Assembly: GCA_022925895.1 (NCBI GenBank)
Contig: JAKSYS010000021.1
Location: 62,001 to 126,000, forward strand
From: Fragilaria crotonensis
Lineage: Eukaryota; Bacillariophyta; Fragilariophyceae; Fragilariales; Fragilariaceae
Direction of reading: 5' to 3'
Length of the DNA: 64,000 nt
The translations under genes were made by a program, and so were the position numbers. The notes beneath the pieces were generated by a model. That model was not told where the DNA came from. It did not search any database and saw only the letters and a list, made by a program, of their open reading frames with translations. Shown one piece after another: positions 1 through 9,050 of this stretch; the stretch's first letter is position 1; the number at the start of each line of letters is the position of its first letter.

Positions 1-43
1 TTCGACGTCCCCAGCACCAACTCCATCACCATCCCTGTCGCTG

Positions 44-950
44 ATGCAAATCCTGCACTTCCAGCGTCAGAGACAATTCACATCGACGACGTTCTTCCCG
101 AACCTATCCTACTTCGTCGACTGGCTGAAACGTATGATCGCGAACGTCAACTCGTTCGCGCATGCCGACAACGGATCGATGGCATGCACTGCCAACGATC
201 GCAAGCTTCTCTTTGCCTACCGCCCTCTCAGTCGCACCAACGTCCGCCTCTTTGACGCCGGTCACCATGCGCATCAACCTATCGGTGTCGGCTTCCTGTG
301 CGTGCCGGTTGATAATCGTGGAAATGCCGGAGGCCCATCGTCCGTATTCATTCGGACATATTACACTCCCACAATTCCAGGCATCATCATTTCCCATGCA
401 GCTATTTCAAAGCAGCTCGGTACCGATGGCTACCACATGTCAAGCTTCTCTGAAAACATCGGACACATTCACTTTCCGCACCGCCTTCGTCGCTCGCAAG
501 ATATACACATCATCTTGCAACCGACGGCAAGCCGCGGCGGCTTGACGTTCACTGAGGCCTTGATTGCCCCGACAGCTGAGGCCCATTTAGCGCCGCTACC
601 ATCGGACCAAGTCGTTCGGAAACTGTGCACCGAACATGCACCAGTCACCGCAGCAACAATTCTTGATCCCATCGATGGTATGACCTGCGATGCCTGTCAT
701 TCTCCACCTGCCCCGAATTCTAATGTGCTGCCCGCTTCACCCGACGGCAACGCAAGACCTTACGTTTTTGGACAAGGAATGGCTCCGGCGGGTCTCGATT
801 TCATTGTCCCCGTCAATATCGACACAGACCGCTTAAGCCACGAAGGCCATCGCTCAGAAGATCTCCTCGCTCAACGTCCAACGATCCTGGACGGTGACGT
901 TCATTTCCGGAACTCTCTTCGCCTTTATGCACGGATGCATATGCCGTGCG
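44..950 (+). pseudogene. Element A gag-pol segment with retropepsin-like protease
   Basis: The frame shows an aspartic-protease-like active site HADNGSMACT (Asp42-Asn43-Gly44 counted from 44) followed by about 140 residues typical of diatom copia proteases (a hydrophobic TPTIPGIIISH stretch and an HFPHRLRRSQD motif). The usual D-S/T-G triad is D-N-G here. The enzyme would mature Gag and Pol inside virus-like particles. The frame is lost somewhere near 900-960, where the GAG-pre-integrase motif continues in another frame. The upstream gag is outside the window, and the start at 44 is only the first in-frame ATG. Confidence 0.65.
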
Positions 951-1860
951 CTCCTGAGTCGTACGGCTCTGCGAATGTTGTGGCACCAACGGCTTGGGCA
1001 CATCAATTTTCGTCGTCTGTCGGAGATGCATCGTTTTGTAAAAGGGATGCCGCAATTCCAGATTCCAACCGAACTTGAAGGATGTCCCATCTGTCTTGCT
1101 GCCAAACTCCGCAAAGCACCAAAAGGAATCGAAACCACAATGAGAGCGACAACGTGTAACCAAGGATTGTCGATCGATTTTGGCTTCATGGTCCAGAAGA
1201 GCCGGGACTCAGTTCGACACAACACCCTCGTCGGCCTCAACGGAGAGACTTGTTATGTCCTTCTTACTGATCACTTCAGTGGTCGAATCTTCGGTCGCGC
1301 CTTCGCAACGAAAGCACCTCCCATCGATTGGATCAACAGCTGGCTTGCAAGCAACTCCCCGCAATGTCCCGACAAGTATGTTCGCATGGATGGAGGTGGT
1401 GAGCTCGGAAAGTGCCGCGACATCCATCGCACCTTCGCAAACTTTGGATATGCCGTGGAACTGACCGGTCCGGATTCGTCGCATCAGAATGGACCTGGAG
1501 AGCGTCCACATCAGACGATCGGCGATGCTCTTCGCACCATGCTTTCCGGTGCGAATCTCCAGCCCAACTTCTGGCCGTATGCATTCTACCACTACATTCG
1601 CTTGTATAACTTCGTCCCCACGGCGATCGACCTACAAGCCCATACGAGATGTGTGGTGCCCTCTCCCAAATCTGGCAAAGCTACGGACCTTTGGATGTCG
1701 GATCCACGTTCGTCCAACGACTGCTCGATACGGTCGCGTCGTTCCGAACTCCCGCCTCGGTATTTTTCTCGGGTACTCGCGCTCCCTGAAGGTCATGTAT
1801 TACTCGACCTTGGCAGCTCGACCGTCAAAACCGCCACCCATGCGCGTTTCGACGAGGGCA
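894..1860 (+). pseudogene. Element A GAG-pre-integrase and integrase
   Basis: Residues 29-36 read LWHQRLGH, the copia GAG-pre-integrase signature, followed by a Cys pair (GCPIC, residues 64-67) that completes an HHCC-like zinc site. The integrase core carries Asp95 (SIDFGF), Asp166 (RMDGGGE) and Glu203 (NGPGERPHQT), the DDE triad that inserts the cDNA. Near 1640 the frame shifts: the C-terminal integrase part (KLRTFGCRIHVRP, GIFLGYS) continues from about 1640 to 1860 in the frame running 1489-1863. Everything downstream in the first frame to 2444 is partly shadow. The intact triad with broken frames suggests moderate age. Confidence 0.85.
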
Positions 1861-2047
1861 TGAACGATCTAGATGAACCGCCTCCTAATGTGAAGCTCCT
1901 CCGAACCTTGCCGATGACGGCGTCGTCGGTCCGGACCGTCTGGATCTCCCAGCCTTCAACCTGGAAGTCTCTGATGACCCATTCGAACGCCTTGACGAAC
2001 TGTCCCCGTCCATCACCTGTGAGCATCCCTGCCTCGGTTTCGAAATC

Positions 2048-2695
2048 ATGGAGTGTCACATTCGGAGACGAGGGTATGTTTCCGGTGTTGTTGCAAATAC
2101 CACGGCCTCGCGGATCCGAAATGTTCGCCGTAAATACATCGGCGCCTTCGTTGTATCCATTAATGACGTCGCCGTGTTCACTGCGGCATCTATCTTGGAC
2201 GCACTTCGTGTTGTGGCCGCATCGGACGAGCAAACGTTCAAGATTGTTTTCGCACCGGACCGATATATCCCAGTTGTCGATCGGCATCTTGACCAGCCGA
2301 TTCATCTATCTGTGGAACAATTGCGTACAGTCTCTGCCATCCGGTCCTCCTCCCCGCAACCGAACCTGCCTGACGGCGGTATCGCATGCAACGAAGACAG
2401 CACCATCGATGATGACCATGTTCAGTTGCTCCTTCGCTCCCTGAATACAACGACGCATGGGACTCCGGAAGAACAAAGCCTCGGGAGCTTCACTCGACGT
2501 AAGCTCCGACGCCTCCCAAACTGGAAAGAATGGCAAGACGCCGAATTCAAGCAGCTTGATTCGATGGCCAAACAAGAAATGTATGGCGCCCCTGTTCCTG
2601 CTCCCAGAGATGCTATTGTGCTCCGGCAACATTGGAACTACGCCATCAAAGGCGACGGTTCTCGGAAAGCAAGAAACTGCTGCGATGGATCCTCG
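2048..2695 (+). pseudogene. Element A: PDZ-like linker module and N-terminal RT segment
   Basis: This frame joins integrase to reverse transcriptase. Residues about 26-75 (YIGAFVVSINDVAVFTAASI ... TFKIVFAPDR) follow a PDZ-like pattern: a G-x-hydrophobic strand, a V-x-x-I-N turn, then a helix ending in a last beta strand. After an acidic/Ser-rich linker comes the conserved RT entry motif (LPNWKEWQDAEFKQL, HWNYAIKGDGSRKAR). The frame shifts near 2690, where DGS-RAAPQL continues in the frame of the downstream RT. The PDZ assignment is by eye and is inference; the RT entry motif is clear. Confidence 0.6.
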
Positions 2696-3686
2696 CGCAG
2701 CTCCACAGCTCAAGTTGGCTAACACCTATTCTAGCTGCATCGAACAACCTTGTATGCGCCTTTTCTTTGCTCTGTGTGCTCATGAGGGTTATGTCAGTCT
2801 GAAAGTGGACGCGACGAACGCGTATGCGAACTCGCCGCCACCAAATCAGCCCACGTTCGTGGTCATCGATGATCAATACGCCGACTGGTATCTCGCTCGT
2901 CACGGTACGGTCGTCTCTCGAGAAATGGTGCTCCCTGTTCAACATGCTCTCCAAGGCCATCCAGAATCCGGAGCGCTTTGGGAAAAGTTCGTGAACTCTG
3001 TCATCGCTCGTCACGGTTTCACTTCGACCACCCACGAGCGCAGTCTCTATCAAGGAACTTACAAGGGACACCGAATGCTTATATGTCGCCAAGTTGACGA
3101 TATGGCCATCGGATGTGTGAACGTTGACGCCATCAAAGACCTTGTTCGTGTCATTTGCGCCGAAGACGGCATCGATCTCCGCGACGAAGGTATCCTGAAT
3201 TCGTTCAATGGTGTCGACGTCGACCAACGCGACCGATACATCAAGATCACGTGTGAAACATACATTGATAAATTGCTGGCGCACTATGGTTGGTCGTCAT
3301 CCGGATCACGAGAGACGGACGAGAAACCCATCGAGCCACTTGCCGCATCGACAACACAACAAATGTTTGACGACTACGCTAATGCACCTCGTGACGGAAC
3401 CGCAGAATATTATGATCTTGAAACGGCTGCTGGGTTTTCGTATCGAAGTGTCTTGGGAGCGTTGATTTACGCCTATGTGGTTGCTCGACCGGACATCGGA
3501 TACGCGGTCACGACACTTGCCCGTTTCTCCGATCACCCGGCAAAGGTGCACTACGACGCATTACGTCGTGTCGCACGGTACCTACGAATGACGAAAAATT
3601 GGGGTTTGTTCTATTGGAGAAACGTGCTTCTCTCATCACTTCCGCCTGGCGACTTCAAGATTCTCATTCCGGACTCGTCCTCCTGA
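2690..3686 (+). pseudogene. Element A reverse transcriptase
   Basis: Open in the frame of 2457-3686, this holds the RVT_2 (copia) reverse transcriptase: MRLFFALCAHEGY, a VDATNAYANS motif with the first catalytic Asp, and the YxDD box written QVDD (residues 212-215 from 2457). Copia enzymes usually have Y, F or C in the first box position, so Gln is odd. It is followed by the conserved connection (CETYIDKLLAHYGW) and the RSVLGALIYAY...RPDIGYAV motif. The frame breaks near 3600-3690 just before RNase H. It would copy the element RNA into cDNA. Confidence 0.85.
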
Positions 3687-4206
3687 TTTCCCGCAAGTTC
3701 AATCCTCGACCGAACTTGCTGGTTACGTCGACGCAGCCCATGCAACGGACCTTGTCACGCGTCGTTCTATTACCGGGCTCGTCTTCATGTTCTGCGGTGG
3801 CCCTCTGGCTTACAAGTCAAAGATTCAATCGACCGTTTCCACAAGCTCCACCGAAGCAGAGTTCCTTGCAGCTGTCCATGCCGCCAAGATTGCCAAGTAC
3901 CTCCGATCGATCCTTTCAGAACTTGGGTACGCACAACTCGGCCCAACTACGTTGTTCGAAGACAACGCTGCCGCCATCTTGATGGTTAATGCGAGTCGTC
4001 CCACGCCGCGCGCTCGTCATATCGACATCCAGCATTTTGCCCTCCAAGAATGGAAGGCAGCGAATGAGATTGTTCTTTCTCACATTCCTGGTGTCGTCAA
4101 CTCCGCGGATTCCCTGACGAAATCGCTTGGGCCCACGCTTCATCATCGTCATGTTCGCCGCCTCATGGGTCACTATGGTGCCCCGTGGATACCCCCGGCC
4201 CCCTGA
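3685..4206 (+). pseudogene. Element A RNase H domain
   Basis: The copia RNase H signature is present: ELAGYVDAAHA with the first Asp, then STSSTEAEFLAAVHAAK with the catalytic Glu, then LFEDNAAAILM with the third acidic residue, and the C-terminal TRARHIDIQ-like motif (RARHIDIQHF) and SADSLTKSL. The domain degrades the RNA strand after minus-strand synthesis. It ends 56 bases before the polypurine tract, as expected for the C-terminus of a copia Pol. The upstream frame is shifted relative to RT, so the protein could not be made as one piece from this copy. Confidence 0.85.
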
Positions 4207-4261
4207 AGTTCTTATCCTTCAAGATACACTTCTGTTGCTCATTGCATGCTATGGCTTACAA

Positions 4262-4269
4262 TGGGGGAG
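4262..4269 (+). other. Element A polypurine tract
   Basis: TGGGGGAG immediately precedes the LTR start TGTGTCAGTG. The purine run is the usual plus-strand primer. The preceding about 45 bases (containing CTTCTGTTGCTCATTGC) are nearly repeated before the minus-strand LTR at 59248, so the cis-acting block is shared with element I. Confidence 0.8.
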
Positions 4270-4683
4270 TGTGTCAGTGCATATTTCATTCTTGCTACTG
4301 TGCAATCGTCTAATCGCGCACAGTCTACTATCTACAGTCGTTGACATGCATGACGCATGTGCAACTCCGACTAGTTTAGCTTAAGGCCGATGTACTCCAT
4401 CGGCTCACAACTTTAACTTAGCCTAAAACTATTACCTCCACTGCATTCTTGCCGGTCTACGATCGTAAGGGTGAAGAGGTACAGTTGTTGCTTCGTCCCC
4501 ATCTATAACTCACGACATCACTATCACCGACACCCTCGCCACTGCGTACCTCGTCGGATATCGCCGCTCTTCCGTTCATTGTGCTGTCGTGTTCTCCCTC
4601 TTCTGTTTCTGACGGTCTCGCACTAACTCGACTCCCAAGCGAGCCAACGTATGTGAAGCTGCCGTACTAGAGAGGGTCTCACA
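4270..4683 (+). repeat. Element A 3' LTR (414 bp)
   Basis: Begins TGTGTCAGTG and ends GGGTCTCACA, giving TGTG...CACA inverted ends. Compared with the LTR at 58792-59248 (minus), the two ends and a central block (CTGCATTCTTGCCGGTC and GATCGTAAGGGTGAAGAGG) are conserved while the rest has diverged or differs by indels. It abuts the reading frame of element B at 4684; the likely 5-bp target duplication begins TGATG, with its partner outside the window. Confidence 0.85.
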
Positions 4684-5806
4684 TGATGTCTTCGAAGATG
4701 ACGAGGACGACGTTCAGTCAGGGACAGGGGACCTTGATGGCACCGCCAAAGATGTCGAAGACCATACCCCTGAGTCCTATGATGAATACTTAACTGCCCA
4801 GGTGCTACTTCCCCAAGGTGGAGAAGCTAAGAAAGCGACTGTGATTGGGAGGAAGCGCGACCATGATGGTCGTCCGATTGGGCAGCGCCATGCAAATCCG
4901 TTACTGGATTCACGTCTCTATGAGGTGGAGTTTCCAGACGGATCAACGGAAGCGATTACTGCAAACCTCATTGCCGAGAACATATTATCCCAGGTCGATG
5001 ACGAGGGACGAAGTTATGCAGTGATGAGTGAAATTGTCGATCACCGAACGAACGGACATGCCTTGTCAAAGGATGAATGGTTTGTTGAAGACAAACGGGG
5101 TCGGAGACATCCACGAATCACTACGCGGGGATGGGAGTTGCAAGTCGAGTGGCGGGATGGCTCAACGACCTGGGTACCATTGTCAGAATTGAAAGAGTCA
5201 AATCCGGTTCAAGTTGCGGAGTACGCTGTCGCCAACAAGATTGCTGAAGAACCTGCGTTCGCTTGGTGGGTGCGCAACGTCTTGCGTAAAAGGGATCGGA
5301 TAATCAAGAAAGTCAAGGCCAGATACTGGGCAAAGACGCATAAGTTTGGCATTGAGCTCCCAAAGACTGTGGCAGAGGCCCTTAAGATCGATGAGCGAAC
5401 GGGGACAGATTTTTGGAGGAAGGCAATCGAATTGGAGATGAAGAACGTCATGCCAGCATTCGAGTTCATTGATGATGATGCAGTGCCGAAATTCTACAAG
5501 AAAATTGATTGTCACATGATCTTTGATGTCAAGATGGACTTGACTAGAAAGGCGCGGTTGGTGGCCGGTGGGCACCAAACGGATCCGCCGAAAGAGTCTA
5601 CGTACTCGAGTGTGGTGTCACGTGACAGTATACGAATTGCTTTCACGCTGGCGGCACTGAATGATCTTAATGTCCTTTCTGCAGATGTGCAGGGGGCATA
5701 CCTTAATGCTCCAACGAAGGAGAAGGTTTACACGACCGCTGGGTTGGAGTTTGGTGCAGACAAAGTTGGTCGACCGGTCCTAATTGTTCGAGCCTCTATG
5801 GGTTGA
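4684..5806 (+). pseudogene. Element B pol: linker, chromodomain-like module, start of RT
   Basis: Counted from 4802, residues 34-95 (PLLDSRLYEVEFPDG ... EIVDHRTNG) match the linker found in C and E. Residues about 109-147 (RGWELQVEWRDGSTTWVPL ... PVQVAEYAV) look like a chromodomain: beta strands with Trp and a DGSTTW turn, then a terminal helix. The RT entry follows (GTDFWRKAIELEMKNVMPAFEF), then FDVKMDLTRKARLVAGGHQT and SADVQGAYLNAP with the first catalytic Asp. A frameshift near 5793 ends the frame at 5806. The chromodomain reading is inference from pattern only. Confidence 0.8.
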
Positions 5807-6112
5807 AGTCAAGTGGTGCTCGATGGCGAGACCACATGGCGCCACGTTACGGAAGGAGGCTTTGTAAGTTGCAGAGGTGATCCTGACGTATGGATGCGGC
5901 CCAAGGTGAAGACGAATGGGGACAAGTACTGGGAGTATGTTCTTTGCTATGTGGATGATATTTTGTGCGTGTCGCACGAACCACAAGTGGTCATGGACTA
6001 CCTCGCCTCCAAGTATACCCTAAAGAAAGGAAGTGTGAAGGAACCTGACTCATATTTAGGTGCGAAGTCAAGAAGTGGACAATCGACGGTGCAGACAACC
6101 CAAGCAAGGTAA
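5793..6112 (+). pseudogene. Element B RT palm with YVDD box
   Basis: In the frame continuing after the 5793 shift the sequence reads LYGLKSSGARWRDHMAP, then DPDVWMRPKVKTNGDKYW and VLCYVDDILCVSHE, the intact YVDD catalytic box of copia RT. It ends in the EPDSYLGA motif, after which the frame is lost again. Same family as C and E, which carry YVDD in the same context. Confidence 0.85.
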
Positions 6113-6120
6113 GATGGGCA

Positions 6121-7035
6121 ATGTCTTCTGACCTTTATGTAAAGCGTGCTGTAACCGAGGTTGAACGTGAACTTGATGAGATTGGTGAACGGCTAAGCAC
6201 AAAGGTGTCGACGCCTATGAGTCAGGGTTACCGACCTGAAATTGATACGACCCCGGAACTGGACGCAAAGCGTGCGAACTACTTTCAGGGATTGATCGAG
6301 TGCTGCGCTGATCTGTGAACTTGGGCGCGTTGATATCCTTGTTGACGTTGCAATGTTGTCGCGTTTTCTTGCTGCACCAAGAAGGGGGCATCTCGACCAA
6401 GCTTTCCACATCTTCGCGTACTTGAAACGATACAACCGGTCAAGCATGGTATTCGATGACACGGAGCCAGTGTTTGATGAGAGTCGCTTTCAGAAGTGTG
6501 ATTGGACTGAATACTACCCGGGCGCGTGCGAGGTAGAGCCGCCAGGTGCACCCGAATTGCGGGGGCAATCGGTATCGATGAGTTGCTTTGTTGATGCGGA
6601 CCATGCTGGTTGTCGTGTCACACGGCGCTCTCATACTGGAGTTTTGATTTTTATTAATCGAGCACCTATCCTTTGGTATTCGAAACGGCAAAACACTGTC
6701 GAAGCATCGACCTTTGGATCTGAATTCATTGCTGCAAAGTTGCAGTCGAAATGATTGAAGGACTACGTTACAAGCTGCGGATGATGGGTGTCCAAGTGGA
6801 TGGGCCAACAAACGTATTTTGTGATAATGAATCCGTCGTCAAAAATTCGACGAAGCCTGAGTCAACTCTGAAGAAGAAACACAATGCGATTGCTTACCAC
6901 CGCGTGCGCGAAGCGCAAGCGGCAGGTATTGTGCGGATCGCTAAGGAGGACGGAGAAACCAACTTGGCGGATGTCCTAACCAAGTGTCTTCCGGGGCCAC
7001 GGCTAAGAGAGTTGTGCTTGCGTATACTTTGGTGA
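6121..7035 (+). pseudogene. Element B RT connection and RNase H, three frames
   Basis: Three overlapping pieces: 6121-6318 (YVKRAVTEVERELDE ... NYFQGLI), 6353-6754 (LSRFLAAPRRGHLDQAFHIF, SCFVDADHAGCRVTRRSHTG, KRQNTVEASTFGSEF) and 6751-7035 (VFCDNESVVKNST, PESTLKKKH, LADVLTKCLPGPRLREL). Together they carry the RNase H acidic residues: Asp in CFVDAD, Glu in GSEF and Asp in FCDNE. Shifts of one or two bases near 6310 and 6750 break it. Confidence 0.85.
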
Positions 7036-7222
7036 CTGGTCCAAAAAGGACGCGGTTACGAGTGGAGTACATAATGATTATGGAACCACTAACCCCCAAA
7101 ACGGATGGGTGGACGTACACGTGATGACACGTGGAACCACCATGAACTAGCCGAAGTCGGCCGGCCACTGCATTGACGAATTCGGTCGAACTAGTCGTCT
7201 CTGACGGTTAGCTCGAGGGGAC

Positions 7223-7475
7223 TGAATGAATTCTGCCATGAGTGCGGGATATTCGGACACCGGGACAGACCGAAGTATCTTGGGCTGACGCGAGACGCGT
7301 GCCACGTACGCATGCGCGGATGGGACACTTCATCCGCGACATGAGGGAACAAGTCTAGATTAAGCTCACTCTTTTTGTAAATAGTCAAGTTGCATGCTGC
7401 TACTAGTTGATTACTACATGTCTTAGAGTCGTCCCTGGCAATGGCGGATGCGCCGCTCTTGCGAGGGAATTAACT
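7223..7475 (+). repeat. Element B 3' LTR (about 255 bp)
   Basis: Preceded by the purine tract CGAGGGGAC, the LTR starts TGAATGAATTC. It aligns along its length with the LTR fragment at 21371-21631 (minus strand), sharing GAGGGGACTGAATGAATTC at the start and a GGCGGATG...GCCGC...CTTGCGA block near the end. The 3' end is uncertain by a few bases (GGGAATTAACTGA) because element D begins at about the same place. Confidence 0.7.
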
Positions 7476-8133
7476 GACACCGACACAAAGATTCCACTTA
7501 CAATCTAGACCAACATCATTTTGTCCTAAACGCTCTCCAACGTTATGATCTGAATTCCAAATCCCCGAACGCGAAACTCCCTTCCCGCCCGATTACGTCT
7601 TCACCAAAGATAACCGCCCTGTCACTGATCATGACAAGTCTATAATTGAGAAAAGACATTCCCGCCTCCCGTTTTGCTTAGCCGTATGCACCCTACTTTA
7701 TCTTGCATACAACACACGTGCCGATATCCATTTTGCAGTCTGCAAACTTTCAAAAGCCTGCATCTGCCCCGGGGAACTTGACTTCCGCGCCCTTATCTGG
7801 TTGTATGGCTATCTCAGATGCTGACCCAACTATGCTTTGAAATTCTATCCTGATGGCACTTCTAATCCAATCTATAGCATCTGTACCCAACACAGCATCC
7901 CATACTCTGACCTGACTGTCTTCTCTGATGCCAGCTGGCAAGACTGCCCTGACACTGACAGATCAACTGTTGGATACATGATTTTTCACAATGGTGCCCT
8001 CATTGAAGCCAACTCAACAATGCCTACACTAATTGCAATGTCAACCTCTGAAGCTGAATACATGGCAGCCCGCTCTGCAACTATGGCTACTGCCCACATC
8101 AGAATGCTTTTATATGACATGACATACCTTGGG
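7476..8133 (+). pseudogene. Element D, left part: G-family copia RT end and RNase H fragment
   Basis: This stretch aligns with 43097-43740 of element G. It contains RT connection codons (STYNLDQHHFVLNALQRYD), then SVAVCTLLYLAYNTRAD-like sequence and the RNase H start (DLTVFSDASWQDCPDTDR, ANSTMPT, AMSTSEAEYMAARSATMATA). It is cut at 8133 by the LTR of element C and resumes at 14618. The left border at about 7476 coincides with the end of the B LTR, suggesting B was also inserted into D. Frames are interrupted, for instance near 7560-7830. Confidence 0.75.
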
Positions 8134-8321
8134 TGTTAATTCCACGTGATGATCAAATATTGATAAGCATGTCAAAGATATCTATAGTTAAACCGACCAA
8201 TCACTGGAATGTGTGCACCTTTCCTGACCTCCGTAGTTTATACTGTCGTTCGTACTACTGTCCAATAATCATATTGTCGTACCGATGCCCATATACCAAT
8301 ACGCCACATGTGATATTAACA
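8134..8321 (-). repeat. Element C 3' LTR (188 bp)
   Basis: Begins TGTTAATTCC and ends GATATTAACA on the plus strand, giving TGTTAAT...ATTAACA ends. It looks identical by eye to the copy at 14430-14617, so insertion is recent. On the minus strand it is preceded by the purine tract GCGGGGAC at 8322-8329. The flank is TTGGG on the left of the element and TTGGC on the right, an imperfect 5-bp target duplication. Confidence 0.9.
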
Positions 8322-8514
8322 GTCCCCGCGACTTCGATATAACCACGTTATTCGGAGGCGTAACATCCCATATTAACCGGCGTTATAAATCCTTGTGACA
8401 GAGGCCCCGACCACTTCTAGCCTTAACCATTAACCTGGCAGTGATCTACTGTTTGGACAGTATCTATCCGCGTCCCCGTAGCAACGTCCCCGGGGTCACG
8501 TCCCCATGCTGCGA

Positions 8515-9050
8515 TTACCATAGGAGGTTCGCTAATAACTCCTTCATTTTAGGACCAGGCATCAACTTCGTCAGGATATCCGCGAGGTTTGAACGCGTAT
8601 CCTCCTTAGCAATCTTGATGGTTCCTGCAGCTATTGCTTCACGGACTCTATGAAAGTTGATTGCGGCGTGCTTTTTCTTCAGGGTCGACTCCGGCCGTGA
8701 ATTCGTAACCACCGCTGAGTTGTCACAGAAGACTGCACACTCGTCAGGGATAGGCACGCCCATCATTCGCAGCTTATATCTCAACCCTTCGATCATTTCG
8801 ATTGCAATCCGCATCGCCAGTAGTTCCGATCCATAAGTTGAGGCTTCAACAGTGTTCTGCCTCTTGAAAACCATAAAATCGGCGCACGATTGACAAAGAT
8901 AATGATTCCTGAATGTGACCGACGTGTTTCCCTGCATCCAGCATGATCCGCATCAACAAAGCAGGTCATACATACCTCTTCCCTCTCGGTTGAGGCATGT
9001 TGGTTGGTATGGCTTCGGCGGCATCTGGGTAAAACTCGGACCAGTCGCAC
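8515..9050 (-). pseudogene. Element C RNase H, split by two small frameshifts
   Basis: One frame (9050-8793) reads MTCFVDADHAGCRETRRSHSG and NRAPILWF; the next (8937-8515) continues KRQNTVEASTYGSEL, VFCDNSAVVTNS, PESTLKKKH and LADILTKLMPGPKMKELL. All three RNase H acidic residues are present. The shifts lie near 8975 (AGGGAAGAGG context) and 8875 (a short A run), so one-base indels separate an otherwise good domain. The protein ends about 190 bases before the LTR. Confidence 0.88.

Larger units (their letters stand above)
1..4683 (+). mobile_element. Element A: Ty1/copia LTR retrotransposon, 5' end outside window, decayed
   Basis: Protease, GAG-pre-integrase, integrase, reverse transcriptase and RNase H occur in copia order on the plus strand, followed by a polypurine tract and a 3' LTR ending at 4683. 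The coding frame changes near 930, 1640, 1850, 2690 and 3600-3690, so the copy is a pseudogene or carries assembly indels. The 3' LTR directly abuts a reading frame of a different copia element (B), so A is nested inside B. Its LTR ends, a central LTR block and the sequence before its polypurine tract match the minus-strand element I at 58792-64000. The 5' LTR and gag lie outside the window. Confidence 0.9.
4684..7475 (+). mobile_element. Element B: copia retrotransposon, 5' part displaced by element A
   Basis: Coding similarity to elements C and E starts at the very base after the A LTR (acidic linker DVFEDDEDDV in the frame of 4802), so A was inserted into the pol gene of B and the 5' half of B lies outside the window. 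The order is linker, chromodomain-like module, RT, RNase H, polypurine tract, LTR. Frames break near 5793, 6110, 6310 and 6750. The family is that of E and C: same linker, same chromo-like module, same RNase H end. Confidence 0.88.
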
